The notes under the pieces were generated by a model, which was not told the DNA's origin, made no database searches, and saw nothing but the letters and a program-made list of their open reading frames with translations. From UBA1794 sp031552405 (GTDB lineage Bacteria; Bacteroidota; Bacteroidia; Bacteroidales; Bacteroidaceae): a DNA stretch of 24,447 nucleotides. Shown in pieces: positions 1-11,500 of this stretch (the first letter of the stretch is position 1; every line of letters begins with the position of its first letter). Position numbers and translations under genes: made by a program. The stretch is from contig JAVBMN010000056.1 of assembly GCA_031552405.1 (NCBI GenBank), positions 1-24,447 on the forward strand. The letters run 5' to 3'.

Positions 1-105
1 ATAAAGGCATTGGAAGAATATATTGATTACTATAACAATAAAAGAATTAAAACAAAGTTAAATGGAAAGAGCCCGGTACAATACCGGGCCCTCTATACAA
101 AATAA
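1..105 (+). CDS. IS3-family transposase (OrfB), C-terminal fragment
   Basis: An open frame enters from the left edge and stops with TAA at 103-105, giving the last 34 residues of a transposase. The segment with YIDYYNNKR followed by SPVQYR is the hallmark C-terminus of IS3-family OrfB integrases (IS150-like group), just after the catalytic DDE domain. The rest of the element lies outside the window. A perfect 8-bp hairpin (GCCCGGTA, loop CAA, TACCGGGC) lies inside the SPVQYR codons close to the stop. Whether the whole transposase is intact cannot be judged from here. Confidence 0.85.
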   Translation: MKALEEYIDYYNNKRIKTKLNGKSPVQYRALYTK

Positions 106-116
106 TAATATTAATC

Positions 117-141
117 TGTCCAACTTTTGGGGTGCACTTCA
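117..141 (+). mobile_element. Right terminal inverted repeat of the IS3-family element
   Basis: Twelve bases after the transposase stop begins a 25-bp sequence starting TGTCCAACTTTTGGGG and ending in CA. This is the form of IS150-group right ends in Bacteroidetes. It probably marks the IS boundary, but the left end is outside the window, so neither the inverted repeat nor a target-site duplication can be confirmed. The end could extend a few bases further, because another CACA follows at about 148-151. Confidence 0.6.
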
Positions 142-296
142 TTTTGACACACCCTCATCGTATTATATGAGCCGGAGAAACCTTTTCGAATATTGATGCG
201 CTTGCCAGGGTGAAGTGATAGGTGTTCTCTTTTATGTTTTGCAACATGTATGCGATATTATTTAATTTTCAGTACTCATCTTAATAAACTCTTAAG

Positions 297-304
297 TATA
301 TTTG
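297..304 (+). promoter_or_regulatory. Bacteroidetes -7 element before the 983-residue secreted protein
   Basis: TATATTTG matches the Bacteroidetes primary-sigma -7 consensus TAnnTTTG exactly. Transcription would start near 311, leaving an AT-rich leader of about 60 nt before the ATG at 374. No clear TTTG -33 box is seen 19-21 bp upstream. The element lies outside the IS end, so it probably belongs to the gene rather than to the IS. Confidence 0.5.
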
Positions 305-373
305 TACGCAAGTGTTAATTATACACTTAAATTATCGTTACTATAACTATTTTATAAACTAACTATCAAATTT

Positions 374-3325
374 ATGAGGAAAAGTACTTTATTGCTTCTT
401 ACTGCAATGGCAGTAGGAGCTATGAGTCCGCTAAAAGCTCAGACTGATGTGACAGATCAGTATATTGTGAATGCGGACATGGAAGCGAACGTGGAATCAG
501 GCAAAAATTTGCCTGAAGAGTGTGGATGGTCAAAGGATGGTACTGTCACTAACTTTTGGGGGCTTACGGTAAACGCTGCCTGGACAGGAATGTCAGGACT
601 TGCAATTGAATCATGGTCGCCTAATGGAGATGCACCACTATCGCGTAAGATGTATCAGGTTATTGAAAGTGTTCCTAACGGATTTTACAGACTTTCTGTA
701 GCTGCATTTGCCAATTATCAGAAGGCTAATGCCGGTACTGCGACTACTGGAGTAACTATTTATGCCAACGAATATTCGGTACCTGTAGATATTCATTATG
801 ACCAATCTATCTCTAAAGTATATGAATTTGAGTTCCAGGTAACTGACGGTACTCTTGAAATCGGTATGAACCTTGATAATGCATACGCCAACTGGGTAGC
901 ATTTGACAACTTCAAGCTGTATGCGTTCACGGGAGAGGCTGGATTAATTAAATTCTACGAAGATAAACTTAAGACTCTTGCTGAAGAGGCAGACGTGCTT
1001 GTAACAGAATTACCAACTGGAGAAACCGAAACATTCATCTCTGAAAAAGCCAGAATTATGGCTGATGCAGAAGGCGCAACTACATCGGCTCAGCTTCAGG
1101 CTTTGGTAGCTGAGATGACTGCGCTGATGGAAAGCGTATCTTCGCTTCACGAATTGTATCTGTCATTGTTTGATTTGCTGAATGTGACATACGATGAAAT
1201 GAAGGAACTGAATTATCCCGGTTTGGGAGCCTTGGAAGATGCTCTTAATGATGCGATGGATGTAGCTTACTCTGAGACAGCTCTGAAAGCGGATTTCGAA
1301 AAGGCTATTGCTGACTTTAACACAGCTATCCTTACTTATAGAAAGAGCAATTTCGAAAACGGCACATTGGATAATCCTATAGATGCTACTTTCCTGGTAA
1401 AGAATCCTGAGATGAATTCAGCTGGTGCTAACTGGACTTTCGATACGTTCGGTTCTATCACTAGTGGTGATAGTTATCCTCCTTTTGCTGGAACATTCCT
1501 TGAAAAATGGATAGCTGGCCCTGGTGTACTGGTTGATTGTGGTGCATACCAGATAATTACTGATCTGCCTACCGGTATTTATAAATTTACAGCAGCCGTG
1601 AATGCCGTACAGCAGAATGATGTAAGTACTCCGGTAACAGGTGTATACCTCTATGCCAATGCGGGAAATGTATCAGTATCTACTGGTAATGGTGTGCCTG
1701 AGGTGTTCAGTGTATTTGGTGCGGTACTGGATGGTACTCTGAAAATTGGTTTGAAGACAGTGAGCACTACTGCTAACTGGGTAGGTTTTGACAATGCGGT
1801 TCTGGAATACTGTGGTAAAGACCTTTCTACATATGAAGAGGCATATCAGGTGCTTGCAGAGGAAGCTGTTGCGCTGTCTGAAGGCCAACTTCTGCCGAAA
1901 GATAAGAAGACCATTGATGATGCAGTTGTTGCGGCTCAGGCTGCTCCCCGCACGACAGTAGCAGAAGTGGAAGCTGTAATGAACACCTTGCAACTTGTAG
2001 TGGATGAGGTTGCGACTCTTCAAAAAGCCACCAAGGCATTCTTTGCAGGCTCGTATGCTAAAACTCTTGCTATTGCAGAGGATGCAGAGGATATCTATGA
2101 TTCTTCGATCTCAGAATTGATGGCAGATGTGTTGAATACTCAAGATCTTACTTTGAATAACGACACTACTTCTATCTCTGTATTCCCTGTATTGAAGGCT
2201 GATCTGGATGTATACCTTTTCTTCGCTAGTTTGTATCAGGACCTGTATGTTCACGGTGAAAACCTTGCTGAACCTGATTTGAAAGCAATCATTACTCAGG
2301 TGCTTAGTGAACGTTGCGCTGCAGTATCCGCCAGCATTGATGCTTGTGAATCAGGCAGATTGATATTATACGCAACTCGTTCGTTCTGTGATGCTTATGA
2401 GAGCACAATTACATATGCTCTGGAAGCTGAAGAGGATGATATTATGACTGTAGCCACTGCTCAGTTGGCTATTGCAAAAGCAGATCCCGCTCAAGTAGCT
2501 GCTGCAGAAAGAGAAATGGCAATCATTGTAGCTGCAAAGAGATTTGCAGGTGAAGAACCGGGTGAAGGTACGGATATGACTTGGTTGATCGTAAATCCAG
2601 GTTCGGATGGTCCTGATAACAATACTATCCCTGAAGGATGGTGGGCTGAAAAGTTCAATGGCAATACTTATACTAATAAAGACCAGCATTGGAGTGCAGA
2701 TAAAGAGAATCGCTATATCGACTCTTGGCATGGTACGGAAGGTGGTTTGAAGCATATTGCCGCTCAGAAGCTTAGAGGTATTCCTAACGGACTTTATAAA
2801 ATCGTAGCTGCAGCCCGCGCCAGTGGTGAAGGTTCATATCTCTTTGGTATGAGTAATGGAAAGGTACAGTATACAGAAATACCTAAGACTGGTGATGTAG
2901 GTGGTAGCATTTGGGAAAATGCCGAAGAAGGTTCAGCCGAGAAGACTGTTAACAGCAGTAAGGGTCGTGGCTGGAACTGGGTTGAAGTAATTGATGCTCG
3001 CGTAGAGGACAATTCTTTGATTATCGGTTGTACTACAAATCAGAGCATAACAGGTGCTAAGGCATGGACTGGTAACTGGTTCTCTGTGGATGATTTCAGT
3101 GTATTCTGGACTGGTATTCTCACTGGAGTAGAGGAAGTTGACGCAGACAATGCCGACGCTGAACTGATTGCTTATGTGGAGAACGGATACATCGTAGTTC
3201 CTGGCGTTGAAAGCTTTACGATGACCACTATTGATGGTATACCTGTTTCTGCTGGTACCCAGTTAATTCCCGGTACTTATATCGTACAGGCCGGTGATAA
3301 GGTAGTGAAAGTATTCGTGAAATAA
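374..3325 (+). CDS. Large secreted multi-module (carbohydrate-binding-like) protein with C-terminal sorting-like tail
   Basis: This 983-residue protein starts with a clear signal peptide (hydrophobic LLLLTAMAVGAM, cleavage expected after LKA at residue 22). I see three beta-sandwich-like modules at about residues 27-185, 334-480 and 735-912. Each has a pattern such as NP...GW..., a 'PNGxYKxxAAA' strand, a 'GVxIYAN' strand and a closing 'ANWVAFDNFxLxY' strand, typical of Bacteroides secreted carbohydrate-binding-like modules. Helical, Ala/Glu-rich FIVAR-like linkers lie between them (about 190-330 and 481-730). The last 60 residues (GYIVVPG...GTYIVQAGDKVVKVFVK) resemble a Por-type C-terminal sorting domain. 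No catalytic domain is recognised. The first module is closely related to a module in the giant protein encoded at 5551-13059. A ligand is not deducible; a surface or secreted glycan- or protein-binding role is inferred. Confidence 0.8.
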   Translation: MRKSTLLLLTAMAVGAMSPLKAQTDVTDQYIVNADMEANVESGKNLPEECGWSKDGTVTNFWGLTVNAAWTGMSGLAIESWSPNGDAPLSRKMYQVIESVPNGFYRLSVAAFANYQKANAGTATTGVTIYANEYSVPVDIHYDQSISKVYEFEFQVTDGTLEIGMNLDNAYANWVAFDNFKLYAFTGEAGLIKFYEDKLKTLAEEADVLVTELPTGETETFISEKARIMADAEGATTSAQLQALVAEMTALMESVSSLHELYLSLFDLLNVTYDEMKELNYPGLGALEDALNDAMDVAYSETALKADFEKAIADFNTAILTYRKSNFENGTLDNPIDATFLVKNPEMNSAGANWTFDTFGSITSGDSYPPFAGTFLEKWIAGPGVLVDCGAYQIITDLPTGIYKFTAAVNAVQQNDVSTPVTGVYLYANAGNVSVSTGNGVPEVFSVFGAVLDGTLKIGLKTVSTTANWVGFDNAVLEYCGKDLSTYEEAYQVLAEEAVALSEGQLLPKDKKTIDDAVVAAQAAPRTTVAEVEAVMNTLQLVVDEVATLQKATKAFFAGSYAKTLAIAEDAEDIYDSSISELMADVLNTQDLTLNNDTTSISVFPVLKADLDVYLFFASLYQDLYVHGENLAEPDLKAIITQVLSERCAAVSASIDACESGRLILYATRSFCDAYESTITYALEAEEDDIMTVATAQLAIAKADPAQVAAAEREMAIIVAAKRFAGEEPGEGTDMTWLIVNPGSDGPDNNTIPEGWWAEKFNGNTYTNKDQHWSADKENRYIDSWHGTEGGLKHIAAQKLRGIPNGLYKIVAAARASGEGSYLFGMSNGKVQYTEIPKTGDVGGSIWENAEEGSAEKTVNSSKGRGWNWVEVIDARVEDNSLIIGCTTNQSITGAKAWTGNWFSVDDFSVFWTGILTGVEEVDADNADAELIAYVENGYIVVPGVESFTMTTIDGIPVSAGTQLIPGTYIVQAGDKVVKVFVK

Positions 3326-3365
3326 ATAATGCTTCCTATCCTACGGGATATATAAAAAGTAATCA

Positions 3366-3408
3366 TCCGGGGTTGTGTCTTCATAGGACACAACCCCGGA
3401 TTCTTTTT
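3366..3408 (+). terminator. Rho-independent terminator of the 983-residue protein gene
   Basis: A perfect 14-bp stem (TCCGGGGTTGTGTC at 3366-3379 with its complement at 3387-3400) and a 7-nt loop are followed by TTCTTTTT. It lies 41 bp after the stop codon and separates this gene from the kdgK promoter. Confidence 0.9.
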
Positions 3409-3460
3409 GCCGGAAGGTAATTTATCACCTCCTTTATGGGATAGTTTAGAAAAAAGTATG

Positions 3461-3468
3461 TATTTTTG
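3461..3468 (+). promoter_or_regulatory. -7 element of the kdgK-eda operon
   Basis: TATTTTTG fits TAnnTTTG. Transcription would start near 3475, with a leader of about 70 nt before the ATG at 3544. No good -33 TTTG box is found at the usual distance, which is common for regulated Bacteroides promoters. Confidence 0.5.
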
Positions 3469-3543
3469 TCGGCATCCGTGCTTGGTAAGGCGGAAACAAA
3501 CAGGTAAATACTTAAATAAATAATCTATATTTAAATAGAAATT

Positions 3544-4569
3544 ATGGGAAAGAAAGTCGTCACCTTAGGTGAGATTATGCTGAGATTATCTACTCCGGGA
3601 AATACCCGGTTTGTGCAGTCGGACGTGTTCGATGTGGTATATGGCGGCGGTGAAGCAAACGTAGCCGTGAGTTGTGCCAATTATGGGCTGGATGCATACT
3701 TCGTGTCTAAACTACCTACACATGAGATCGGCCAGTCTGCGGTAAACTCTCTCAGAAAGTTTGGTGTGAAGACCGATTATATTGTGCGTGGTGGTGACCG
3801 TGTGGGGATCTATTACCTGGAAACAGGTGCTTCCATGCGTCCTAGTAAAGTAATTTATGACCGCGCTCATTCTGCTATAGCTGAAGCGAAAGTGGAAGAT
3901 TTTGATTTTGATACCATTATGCAGGGAGCTGACTGGTTTCACTGGTCGGGCATTACGCCGGCTATTTCTGACTCCGCGGCAGAAATTACCAAGAAGGCTT
4001 GTGAAGCTGCTAAGCGTAATGGGGTAACAGTATCGGTAGACTTGAACTTCCGCAAGAAGCTTTGGACAAAGGAAAAGGCTCAGTCCATCATGCGTCCTTT
4101 AATGCAGTATGTAGATGTGTGTATTGGCAATGAAGAAGATGCAGAGCTTTGCTTAGGCTTTAAGCCGGATGCGGACGTAGAAGCCGGACATACGGATGCC
4201 GAAGGATATAAGGGCATCTTCCAACAGATGCGCCAGGAGTTTGATTTCAAGTATGTAGTGTCTACACTGCGTGAGTCTTTCTCTGCTTCGCACAACGGTT
4301 GGAAGGCTATGATCTATGACGGAAAAGAGTTTTATATGTCAAAGCGCTATGATATCAACCCCATTATTGACCGCGTAGGTGGAGGCGACTCTTTCTCCGG
4401 CGGTGTGATTTACGGTTTGCTCACTAAGCCTAACCAGGGCGAAGCTCTGGAGTTTGCTGTGGCAGCATCTGCACTGAAACATACTATTAATGGCGACTTT
4501 AACATGGTATCCGTAGAAGAGGTGGAAGCCCTTGCTGGCGGTGATGCCAGCGGACGTGTACAACGATAA
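3544..4569 (+). CDS. kdgK: 2-dehydro-3-deoxygluconokinase (KDG kinase, PfkB family)
   Basis: This 341-residue cytoplasmic sugar kinase phosphorylates 2-keto-3-deoxygluconate to KDPG with ATP. The N-terminal VVTLGEIMLRLSTPG and the YGGGEANVAVSCANYG segment form the substrate-binding part of PfkB/ribokinase enzymes. The C-terminal GGGDSFSGG motif carries the catalytic base Asp282 and the anion hole. SVDLNFRKKLW is characteristic of the KDG kinase branch rather than ribokinase or fructokinase. It is first in a two-gene operon, with eda only 19 bp downstream, so the pair performs the last two steps of hexuronate (pectin or alginate-type sugar acid) catabolism. Substrate specificity is inferred from family similarity and from the partner gene. 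Confidence 0.92.
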   Translation: MGKKVVTLGEIMLRLSTPGNTRFVQSDVFDVVYGGGEANVAVSCANYGLDAYFVSKLPTHEIGQSAVNSLRKFGVKTDYIVRGGDRVGIYYLETGASMRPSKVIYDRAHSAIAEAKVEDFDFDTIMQGADWFHWSGITPAISDSAAEITKKACEAAKRNGVTVSVDLNFRKKLWTKEKAQSIMRPLMQYVDVCIGNEEDAELCLGFKPDADVEAGHTDAEGYKGIFQQMRQEFDFKYVVSTLRESFSASHNGWKAMIYDGKEFYMSKRYDINPIIDRVGGGDSFSGGVIYGLLTKPNQGEALEFAVAASALKHTINGDFNMVSVEEVEALAGGDASGRVQR

Positions 4570-4588
4570 TAGTATATCCTGAAATAAT

Positions 4589-5260
4589 ATGGCAAGATTT
4601 AACAAAATACAGGTGATTCAGGCGATGGCCTCCACCGGAATGGTCCCCGTGTTCTACCATAAAGATGCGGAAATAACAAAGCAGGTTATTAAGGCTTGTT
4701 ACGAAGGCGGTGTGCGTGCTTTTGAATTCACCAATCGCGGTGACTTTGCACAAGACGTATTCGCTGAGATCAGCAAGTGGGCAGCGAAGGAATGTCCGGA
4801 GATGATTCTGGGTATTGGTTCTATTGTAGATCCTGCTACGGCTGCAATGTATATTCAGCTGGGTGTCAACTTTGTGGTAGGTCCGCTTTTTAATCCTGAG
4901 ATAGCGAAGGTGTGTAACCGTCGTCTGATTCCCTATACCCCCGGTTGCGGTTCGGTAAGTGAGATTGGCTTTGCCCAGGAAGTGGGATGCGACCTTTGTA
5001 AGGTGTTTCCCGCAGGCAACGTAGGTGGTCCTTCTTTTGTAAAAAACGTGAAAGCTCCCATGCCTTGGTCGTTGCTGATGGTTACCGGTGGGGTAGAGCC
5101 TACAAAAGAAAACCTCACAGCTTGGATTAAAGCGGGCGTTACTTGCGTAGGTATGGGTAGCAACCTGTTCCCTGCTGAAGTAATTGCCGCTCAGAACTGG
5201 GCCGCTATTACGGCAAAGAGCAAAGAAGCCCTAGCTTATATTGCGGAAGCCAGAAAATGA
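4589..5260 (+). CDS. eda: KDPG / KHG aldolase (class I)
   Basis: This 223-residue aldolase cleaves 2-keto-3-deoxy-6-phosphogluconate to pyruvate and glyceraldehyde-3-phosphate; many members also act on 4-hydroxy-2-oxoglutarate. The Schiff-base lysine is Lys138 in DLCKVFPAG. Glu46 and Arg50 in FEFTNRG correspond to the conserved base and phosphate-binding positions, and the phosphate loops IPYTPGCGS and VTGGVEP are intact. The length is normal for the family. It directly follows kdgK, so the product of the kinase is its substrate. A hairpin with a T-run follows at 5361-5394. Confidence 0.93.
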   Translation: MARFNKIQVIQAMASTGMVPVFYHKDAEITKQVIKACYEGGVRAFEFTNRGDFAQDVFAEISKWAAKECPEMILGIGSIVDPATAAMYIQLGVNFVVGPLFNPEIAKVCNRRLIPYTPGCGSVSEIGFAQEVGCDLCKVFPAGNVGGPSFVKNVKAPMPWSLLMVTGGVEPTKENLTAWIKAGVTCVGMGSNLFPAEVIAAQNWAAITAKSKEALAYIAEARK

Positions 5261-5360
5261 AATAATATTTTTTTTAGTGTTGTGTTGATTTAGGCTATAG
5301 CCCTAGATCAGTTTGTTGTAGAATGAGGCTCATGAGAGCCAAATTCGCTATTAGATACGG

Positions 5361-5394
5361 AGAGTGTGCTTTGTGAAAAGCGCACTCTTTTTTT
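5361..5394 (+). terminator. Terminator downstream of eda
   Basis: AGAGTGTGCTT pairs with AAGCGCACTCT (one G-U pair) across a 6-nt loop, and seven T residues (5388-5394) include the foot of the stem. It is the probable end of the kdgK-eda transcript, about 100 bp after the eda stop. Two smaller palindromes precede it in the 3' UTR (GGCTATAGCC at 5293-5302 and GGCTC-ATGA-GAGCC at 5327-5340). Confidence 0.85.
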
Positions 5395-5479
5395 CCATTG
5401 GCCCAGACTTAGCTAGAGCGCTCTTTCAGAGCTAAAGGGGAAGACATCCACAGGGGAAATCCGCTGAGCCGGTATCTGC

Positions 5480-5517
5480 AAAAAGAAACCGGTCAGGCGC
5501 TAGTGCCTGACCGGTTT
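5480..5517 (-). terminator. Terminator of the giant secreted-protein gene
   Basis: A perfect 13-bp stem (5486-5498 with 5505-5517, 6-nt loop) lies 34 bp beyond the stop of the minus-strand gene. Read on the minus strand it is followed by TTTCTTTTT. On the plus strand it has a shorter T-run (TTTT), so it may work in both directions and also catch read-through from eda. Confidence 0.88.
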
Positions 5518-5550
5518 TCAAGTAAAGTGTGCGACTTATGTCGCTTGCAT

Positions 5551-8500
5551 TTAGTCTACGAGTACAGACTGACCGGCTACTATGTAGCTGCCTGAAGGCA
5601 AATCAATAACAGTAGTTCCTTCTGTAACCTGAATGGCTTTCACGAGTTGTCCTCCAATGGTATGTATCTGGATCAACTGCGGTTGTGCCACAGTGATTTC
5701 GATACCACCGCTTACATTCACGATGATAATGCCGTTACCGGAAGCATCAATTTCCGGGGTGCTGTCAATCACATCGTTAAGTTGCTTGATGGAGAAGTTG
5801 TCCACCTTGAACCAACCAGTACCGTTGGCGGTACCACCGTCAGTGCGGATACCAAGTTTCAGAGTTCCATCTGTTACAATGGCCTGTACAACAAGTGTGT
5901 AAGCATCTCCATTGTCGAGAGTCGTTTCGGCTTCAACAGGATAGAGGTCTTCCTGGTCTCCTGCAAAGAGACGCTGTCCGTTCACGCGGCTTGTGCCATC
6001 CCAAAGTTTTGAAACAGTCATGTCTACAGTGATCTTGTATGTACCGTTAGGCAGGTCAGTAATAACCTGTGACAGCTCAAAGTCGCTATCAATAGCTGGC
6101 TTCCAGATACCGAAGCTTCTGTTGCCATCAGTCTTCCAGGCATCGTTGCAACCACTCCAGTTATAACCTTCGGTAGTGCTGCGAGTCCAGTTGGCTACTG
6201 TACCTACTCCTTCGGTCCACGCATCTGCGGAGTCTTCGAAGCTGTAGTTCTTGATGTATGCGGAACGATAGGTCTCAATAGCGGCCTTCATCGTTTCGAT
6301 AGCTTCAAGTACGGTGCTGATCGGAGTTACATCGGCTTCATACGCTTCCTGTTCCTCTACCTCGTCGAGCAGTGCTTCAGCAGCGGGGCTGATATCCTGA
6401 GTGACAAGAGTGATAGCTTTGTTCATCAAAGCAGTCAGCTCAGCAATCAGTTCGGCACCGGCTGTTTCATTACCCAGATAAGTCAGACGGAAGTTGTCAG
6501 CATATGCCCAGTTAACTGTGCGGTTTACTGATTTGAAACCAATGGTCAAGTTACCGTCAATCACATTAACTGTTATCTCATGGTCTTTGTCAGTTGTAAC
6601 AGCTAACTCTTCATCGTTTGCATACAGGAAGGTACCGCTTGTACCGGCATTACCGCCAGCAAATGCAACGATCTTATACAGACCGTTTGGTACATCTGTA
6701 AGAGTCTGAGAGATGGAGAAGTCAGGGTTGCTACCTCCCCAGTTCTGGAAGTATCCAGTACCGGTTTTCCCTGCCGGACCCGCATCTGTTCTGATACAAT
6801 ATTCAGAACCTGCTGTACCAGTCTTTGTCCAGCCACTAATGCTTTGGTCTCTGTCACCAGTGAATGTCTCAAAGTTCGGATTAGCCATCAGCCAAGTGAA
6901 ATCAGCAGGAGCAGACTGTGTCAAACGACAAGCCTTTTCCGCGGCCTTCAGAGCGGCCACAGCTACAGTTACAGCTTCTGCATCCGCAGTAGCGGCAGCG
7001 TAGATTGCATTTGCAGCAGTGATGGCTTCTACGTATTCAGCATAGCCAGGGTAGCTTACATAAGCACTGTCATTGGCAGCTGTAATCGCAGTGTTCAGCG
7101 CAGCATACGCATTCACAGAGGTGGTTGCAGTGTTAACGGCTGCACTCAGTGTATCGATAGCGGCCTGGGCGTCAGTTCCTGCACTGGTCTTATCAATACC
7201 TTGAGCTGTTGTAATAGCAGGATCCAATGCGCTCTTTACAGTATTCTGCATCTTCTTGCTTTGCAGGTTGGTAGCAGAGGTCAGTAAAGTGGCAAGCGCA
7301 TTCAACTGTTCAGTTGTAGCCGTAGAGGGTACTTCGCCCAAACGAACAAGCTTGAAGTTGTTGAAACAAATCCAGCGTAAGGTAGCGGTAGGACCAGAAC
7401 TTACACCGATAGTTACATCGCTCTTGCTGTTTACGGTGAAGTTGAATTCTACTGGGTAGTAGCCTCCATCCAGAAGAGTCTTTCCTCCAGTCACGTTGTT
7501 GGTGAATCCATACATGTTACCAGTCAATGTAGAGCTGGATGCGATGGAGTAGATAGACGCAAGCGGAGTAGAGGAAGTACTACCGTCTACTGTAGCATAG
7601 AGGCTGGCAGCAATGTCTTCTGCAGCCCATGCGTTCTGAGCAGCCAGGGTGTTAGCTCCCGAACGGAAGTATCCCTGTACAATCAGCTTGTATTGACCCG
7701 GCTCGCAGTCGGCAATTACTTGAGAGAAGGTAGCGTTGTCCTTTTGGTAGAACTCGGTTACTCCTGTGCCACCTGCAGCATCTGAGGGGTTCACAACCCA
7801 TCCGTCGCGGTTTTCGTTCAGGGTTGGGTTTACAATAGTGGCCTCAGTAGCCTCAGAGTAAATAGTTGTTAGGTTGGACAGGTATACAGAGATAGCCTTA
7901 TACACAGCGTTAGTTAGAGCTTTATACTCATAACCAGTGCTGTTTATGATAGCATCCTGTGCCATCAGCACGGTTTCTCTCAGGGTGGTATCATTTGCTT
8001 CAGCCAACAATTTTTCTGCTTTTGCAATCGCAAATTCCAGTCTGGGCTTTTCGTATGTGTTCTGTTCAATAGCTTTTACGGCATCGATGAAATCAGTACA
8101 TTCGGAAGCTTTGTAGAATTGCCAGTCAACGAATTCTGCGAATTCTGTGCGGCTGGCGTTCGAGAAGCAGAGTGCATACTGGTCAGCGCTCTTCGGAGCG
8201 TATACCCAATCAGTGCTGTCAGCGTATTCAGCGCGACTCTTAATAGAGAAGGCATCTCCCTGAGTAGCGGTAATGTTCCAGTATCCATTAGCAGCTAACG
8301 TAGCCTGGTCTACCCATGCATTGCCATTATCAGCAAACAGATATCCGTTCTTAGCCTTTTGAGCATCGTTAATACCATTCGAGAAGAAGGTATATCCATT
8401 ATCCGCATTGTAAGCGATAGTGAATATGTACGAATCGCTGGCGCGTGACGACTTATCAGTAGAAAGATAATCAGCCACACTGGAGCGTGTTCCATAATTA

Positions 8501-11500
8501 TTGCTTTCGATGGTACGAGTCAGGAACTTTCCGCTTCCTACGTTCAGTACATAGAAATCACCTCCGGCTTGCAGGTCTGCTTCAGTAGCAGGAGCAGGAA
8601 GAAGGTCAAGGACAGAGGGTTCCGGATGTTCAGCCTCACCCAGATAAGTCAGGGAGAAGTTGTCCATCGCACACCAGTTAGCGTATGCATCTTCAAGCTT
8701 CATACCCAGCTCGATGGTGTTATCAGTAACCTCGAATTCCAGTTCGTATACAGCAGATGTAGATACATTGTAAGTTACGGGTACTCCTACTTTATACTCA
8801 TTGGCATAAATAGAAACTCCTGTAGTATCAGTACCGGCATTAGCCTTCTGGTAGTTGGCAAATGCAGCTGCAGTGAGCTTGTAAGCTCCATTCGGTGCAT
8901 CTTCAATAATCTGGAATACTTTGCGAGACAATGGAGCTGCGCTTTGATCTGACCATGTTTCGAGAGCTGTTCCTTCCATTCCAATCCAGTTGTTTACGGT
9001 GAGGGCTGCAAAGTTGGTAATGGTACCGTCTTTGCTCCATCCTGTAGTAGCAGGGCTGGCTTGCATATCCGGATTCACGATCAGCCAAGTAAAGTTGGCA
9101 GGAGTAGCTTGTGTCAGACGACAAGCTTTCTCAGCAACTTTCAGCTGAGCCAAAGCGGCAGTCATAGCTTCTGCATCTGCAGTGGCAGCAACATACATGC
9201 TTTCTGCTTCGCTGATGGCTTCTGCATATACCTCATAACCAGGATAGCTTGCGTAGGCAAACTTGGCGGTATCGGCAAATTGAATAGCTGCGTTCATCGC
9301 GGAATATGCATCTGCTGAGATAGTGGCAGAAGCAATCGCTGCTGTCAATTCAGTAATGGCATCGCGAGCTTCAGCTACAGTGTTGGCGCTGGTGATGGCC
9401 TCTGCGCTGGTGATAGCAGGAATCAGGATACTGTCTTTCTGAGTCAGCTGCATCGCTTTGTCTTTCAGCGTATTTGCTGAAGTTACCAAGGTAGCAATGG
9501 AATTCAACTGATCGCTTGTAGCATTCACAGGTACTTCGCCGGTACGAATCAGCTTGAAGTTGTCAAATGCAACCCAGCGACCATTATTTACAGGATTCGG
9601 TCCGGAGTTCATACCAATGGTTACATCGGCATCGTCCAGAATCACAAAGTTAAATTCTACAGGATAATACCCATTAGCAAATACAGCATTGGCAGTAACC
9701 TGATTGTCGGTATATCCATTTGCTCCATAGGAACTACCTGTCTTCATTGTGTAATTAGAAGGTATGGAGTATAGGCTAGGCAGCGTCTCAGAAGTAGTAG
9801 AGCTACCAGCTGTAGCATACATAAAGGCACCTACAGGGGTAACATCCCAAGCAGCAATATCTGCGTAAGAAGATGCCTTCGTACGGAATGCAGCCTGTGC
9901 AATCAGCTTATAGCTACCGGCAAGGCAAGATACGGTTTGATAGGTAACCTTGTTGTTTGCCTGATAGAATTCACCAATACCATTTGCTATGGTACCTCCA
10001 TTGGTCCAGCCTGTAGCGGCAGTCATGTCGGGAGTAGCAAGTGTTACCTCAGTTGCGCCGTATTCAGCTACGAGGGTAGTATTGAGATACGTGTTGATCG
10101 CAGACAGAAGAGCGTAGTTCAATGCTCTGCAGTCGGTAGCTGTAGCAGCTTTTGCAGCGTCAACAGCCGCAGCAAGGGTAACGTCAGCTTGCTCAGCAAT
10201 CAGCTTCTCAGCTTTTGCAATAGCGTATTCGATGCGTGGTTTAGAGAATGTCTCGAATTCATCAGCGGCAGTAGCTGCGATGAAAGCGGCGCAATCTTCG
10301 GCTTTGAAGAACTGCCAGTGGGTAAATGCCTCATGGGTAGATGCCTTGGTATCTGTCCAAGTGAGTACAAAATCCACGGTGTCTTGCGGAGCTAAGAATA
10401 CATCGGGATTATCTGCGAATGAGAACTTACTCTTGATGGTAAAGGCGCTGTTAGCGGTAGCGCTAAGGGTGTATTTGCCTTTCTCGTTTGTGGCACCGTC
10501 CATCCATGTGGCGTTGCCGTCAGAGAACATGAATCCGTTTGCAACGGCCCCATCGCGGTTTACTCCATTGGAATGGAAGGTATAGAACGCGTTGTCAGCA
10601 TCATAAGCAACCGTAAACAGGTACTGGTCATTGGCTAAGCCAGTTTTGTTGGCTGTAGCATAGCCTGCTGTAGCGGAGCGGGTGCCATAGTTATTGTTGC
10701 CTAGTGTGCGAGTCAGGAACTTGCCGTTGCGTACGTTCATTACGTAGAACTGTCCTCCGGCTTGCAGATCTGCTTCGGTAGCAGGAGCTGGGAGGTAGCT
10801 GGTAGGTGTTGGTTCCACGGGAGCTCCCACAAATGTCAGACGGAAGTTGTCGGCAAAGGCCCAGTTTACAGTACGGCTTACAGATTTGAAACCGATAGTC
10901 AGGCTGTCGTTGGCAACCTCAACTGTAATCTCGTAATCCTTGGCCTCTGTAACTGAAAGTACGCTGTCATTTGCATACAGATACGTACCGCTTGTACCAG
11001 TGTCTCCACCCGCAAATGCAGTGATCTTGTATGTTCCGTTTGGTATATTTCTAAGAGTTTGAGAGATGGAGAAATCCGGTTTGCTGGGGCTCCAGTGCTG
11101 GAAGTATCCTGTACCGGTTTTCCCTGCAGGGCCATCGTTGTTTGTTCTGATACAGAACTCTGTATCGTTGGTGCCGGTTTTTGTCCAGCCGCTAATGCTT
11201 TGGTCTCTGTCGCCGGTGAATGTCTCAAAATTCGGATTGGCCATCAACCAGGTAAAGTTGGCAGGGGTAGCTTCTGTCAGGCGACAGGCTCTTTCAGCCA
11301 CTTTCAGCTCTGCCAAGGCTTGAGTAATACCTTCTAAGTCAAGAGTTGCATTGTTGTAAACTCCTTCTGCCACAGTTACTGCTGTTTGCAAAGCAGCATA
11401 ACCGGGATATGCAGAGAATGCACTCATGTTGGCAATTGCGGTATTCAAGCTTGTATATGCATTTGCCGAAGCTGTAGCAGGTGTAATAGCTGCGGTAAGT

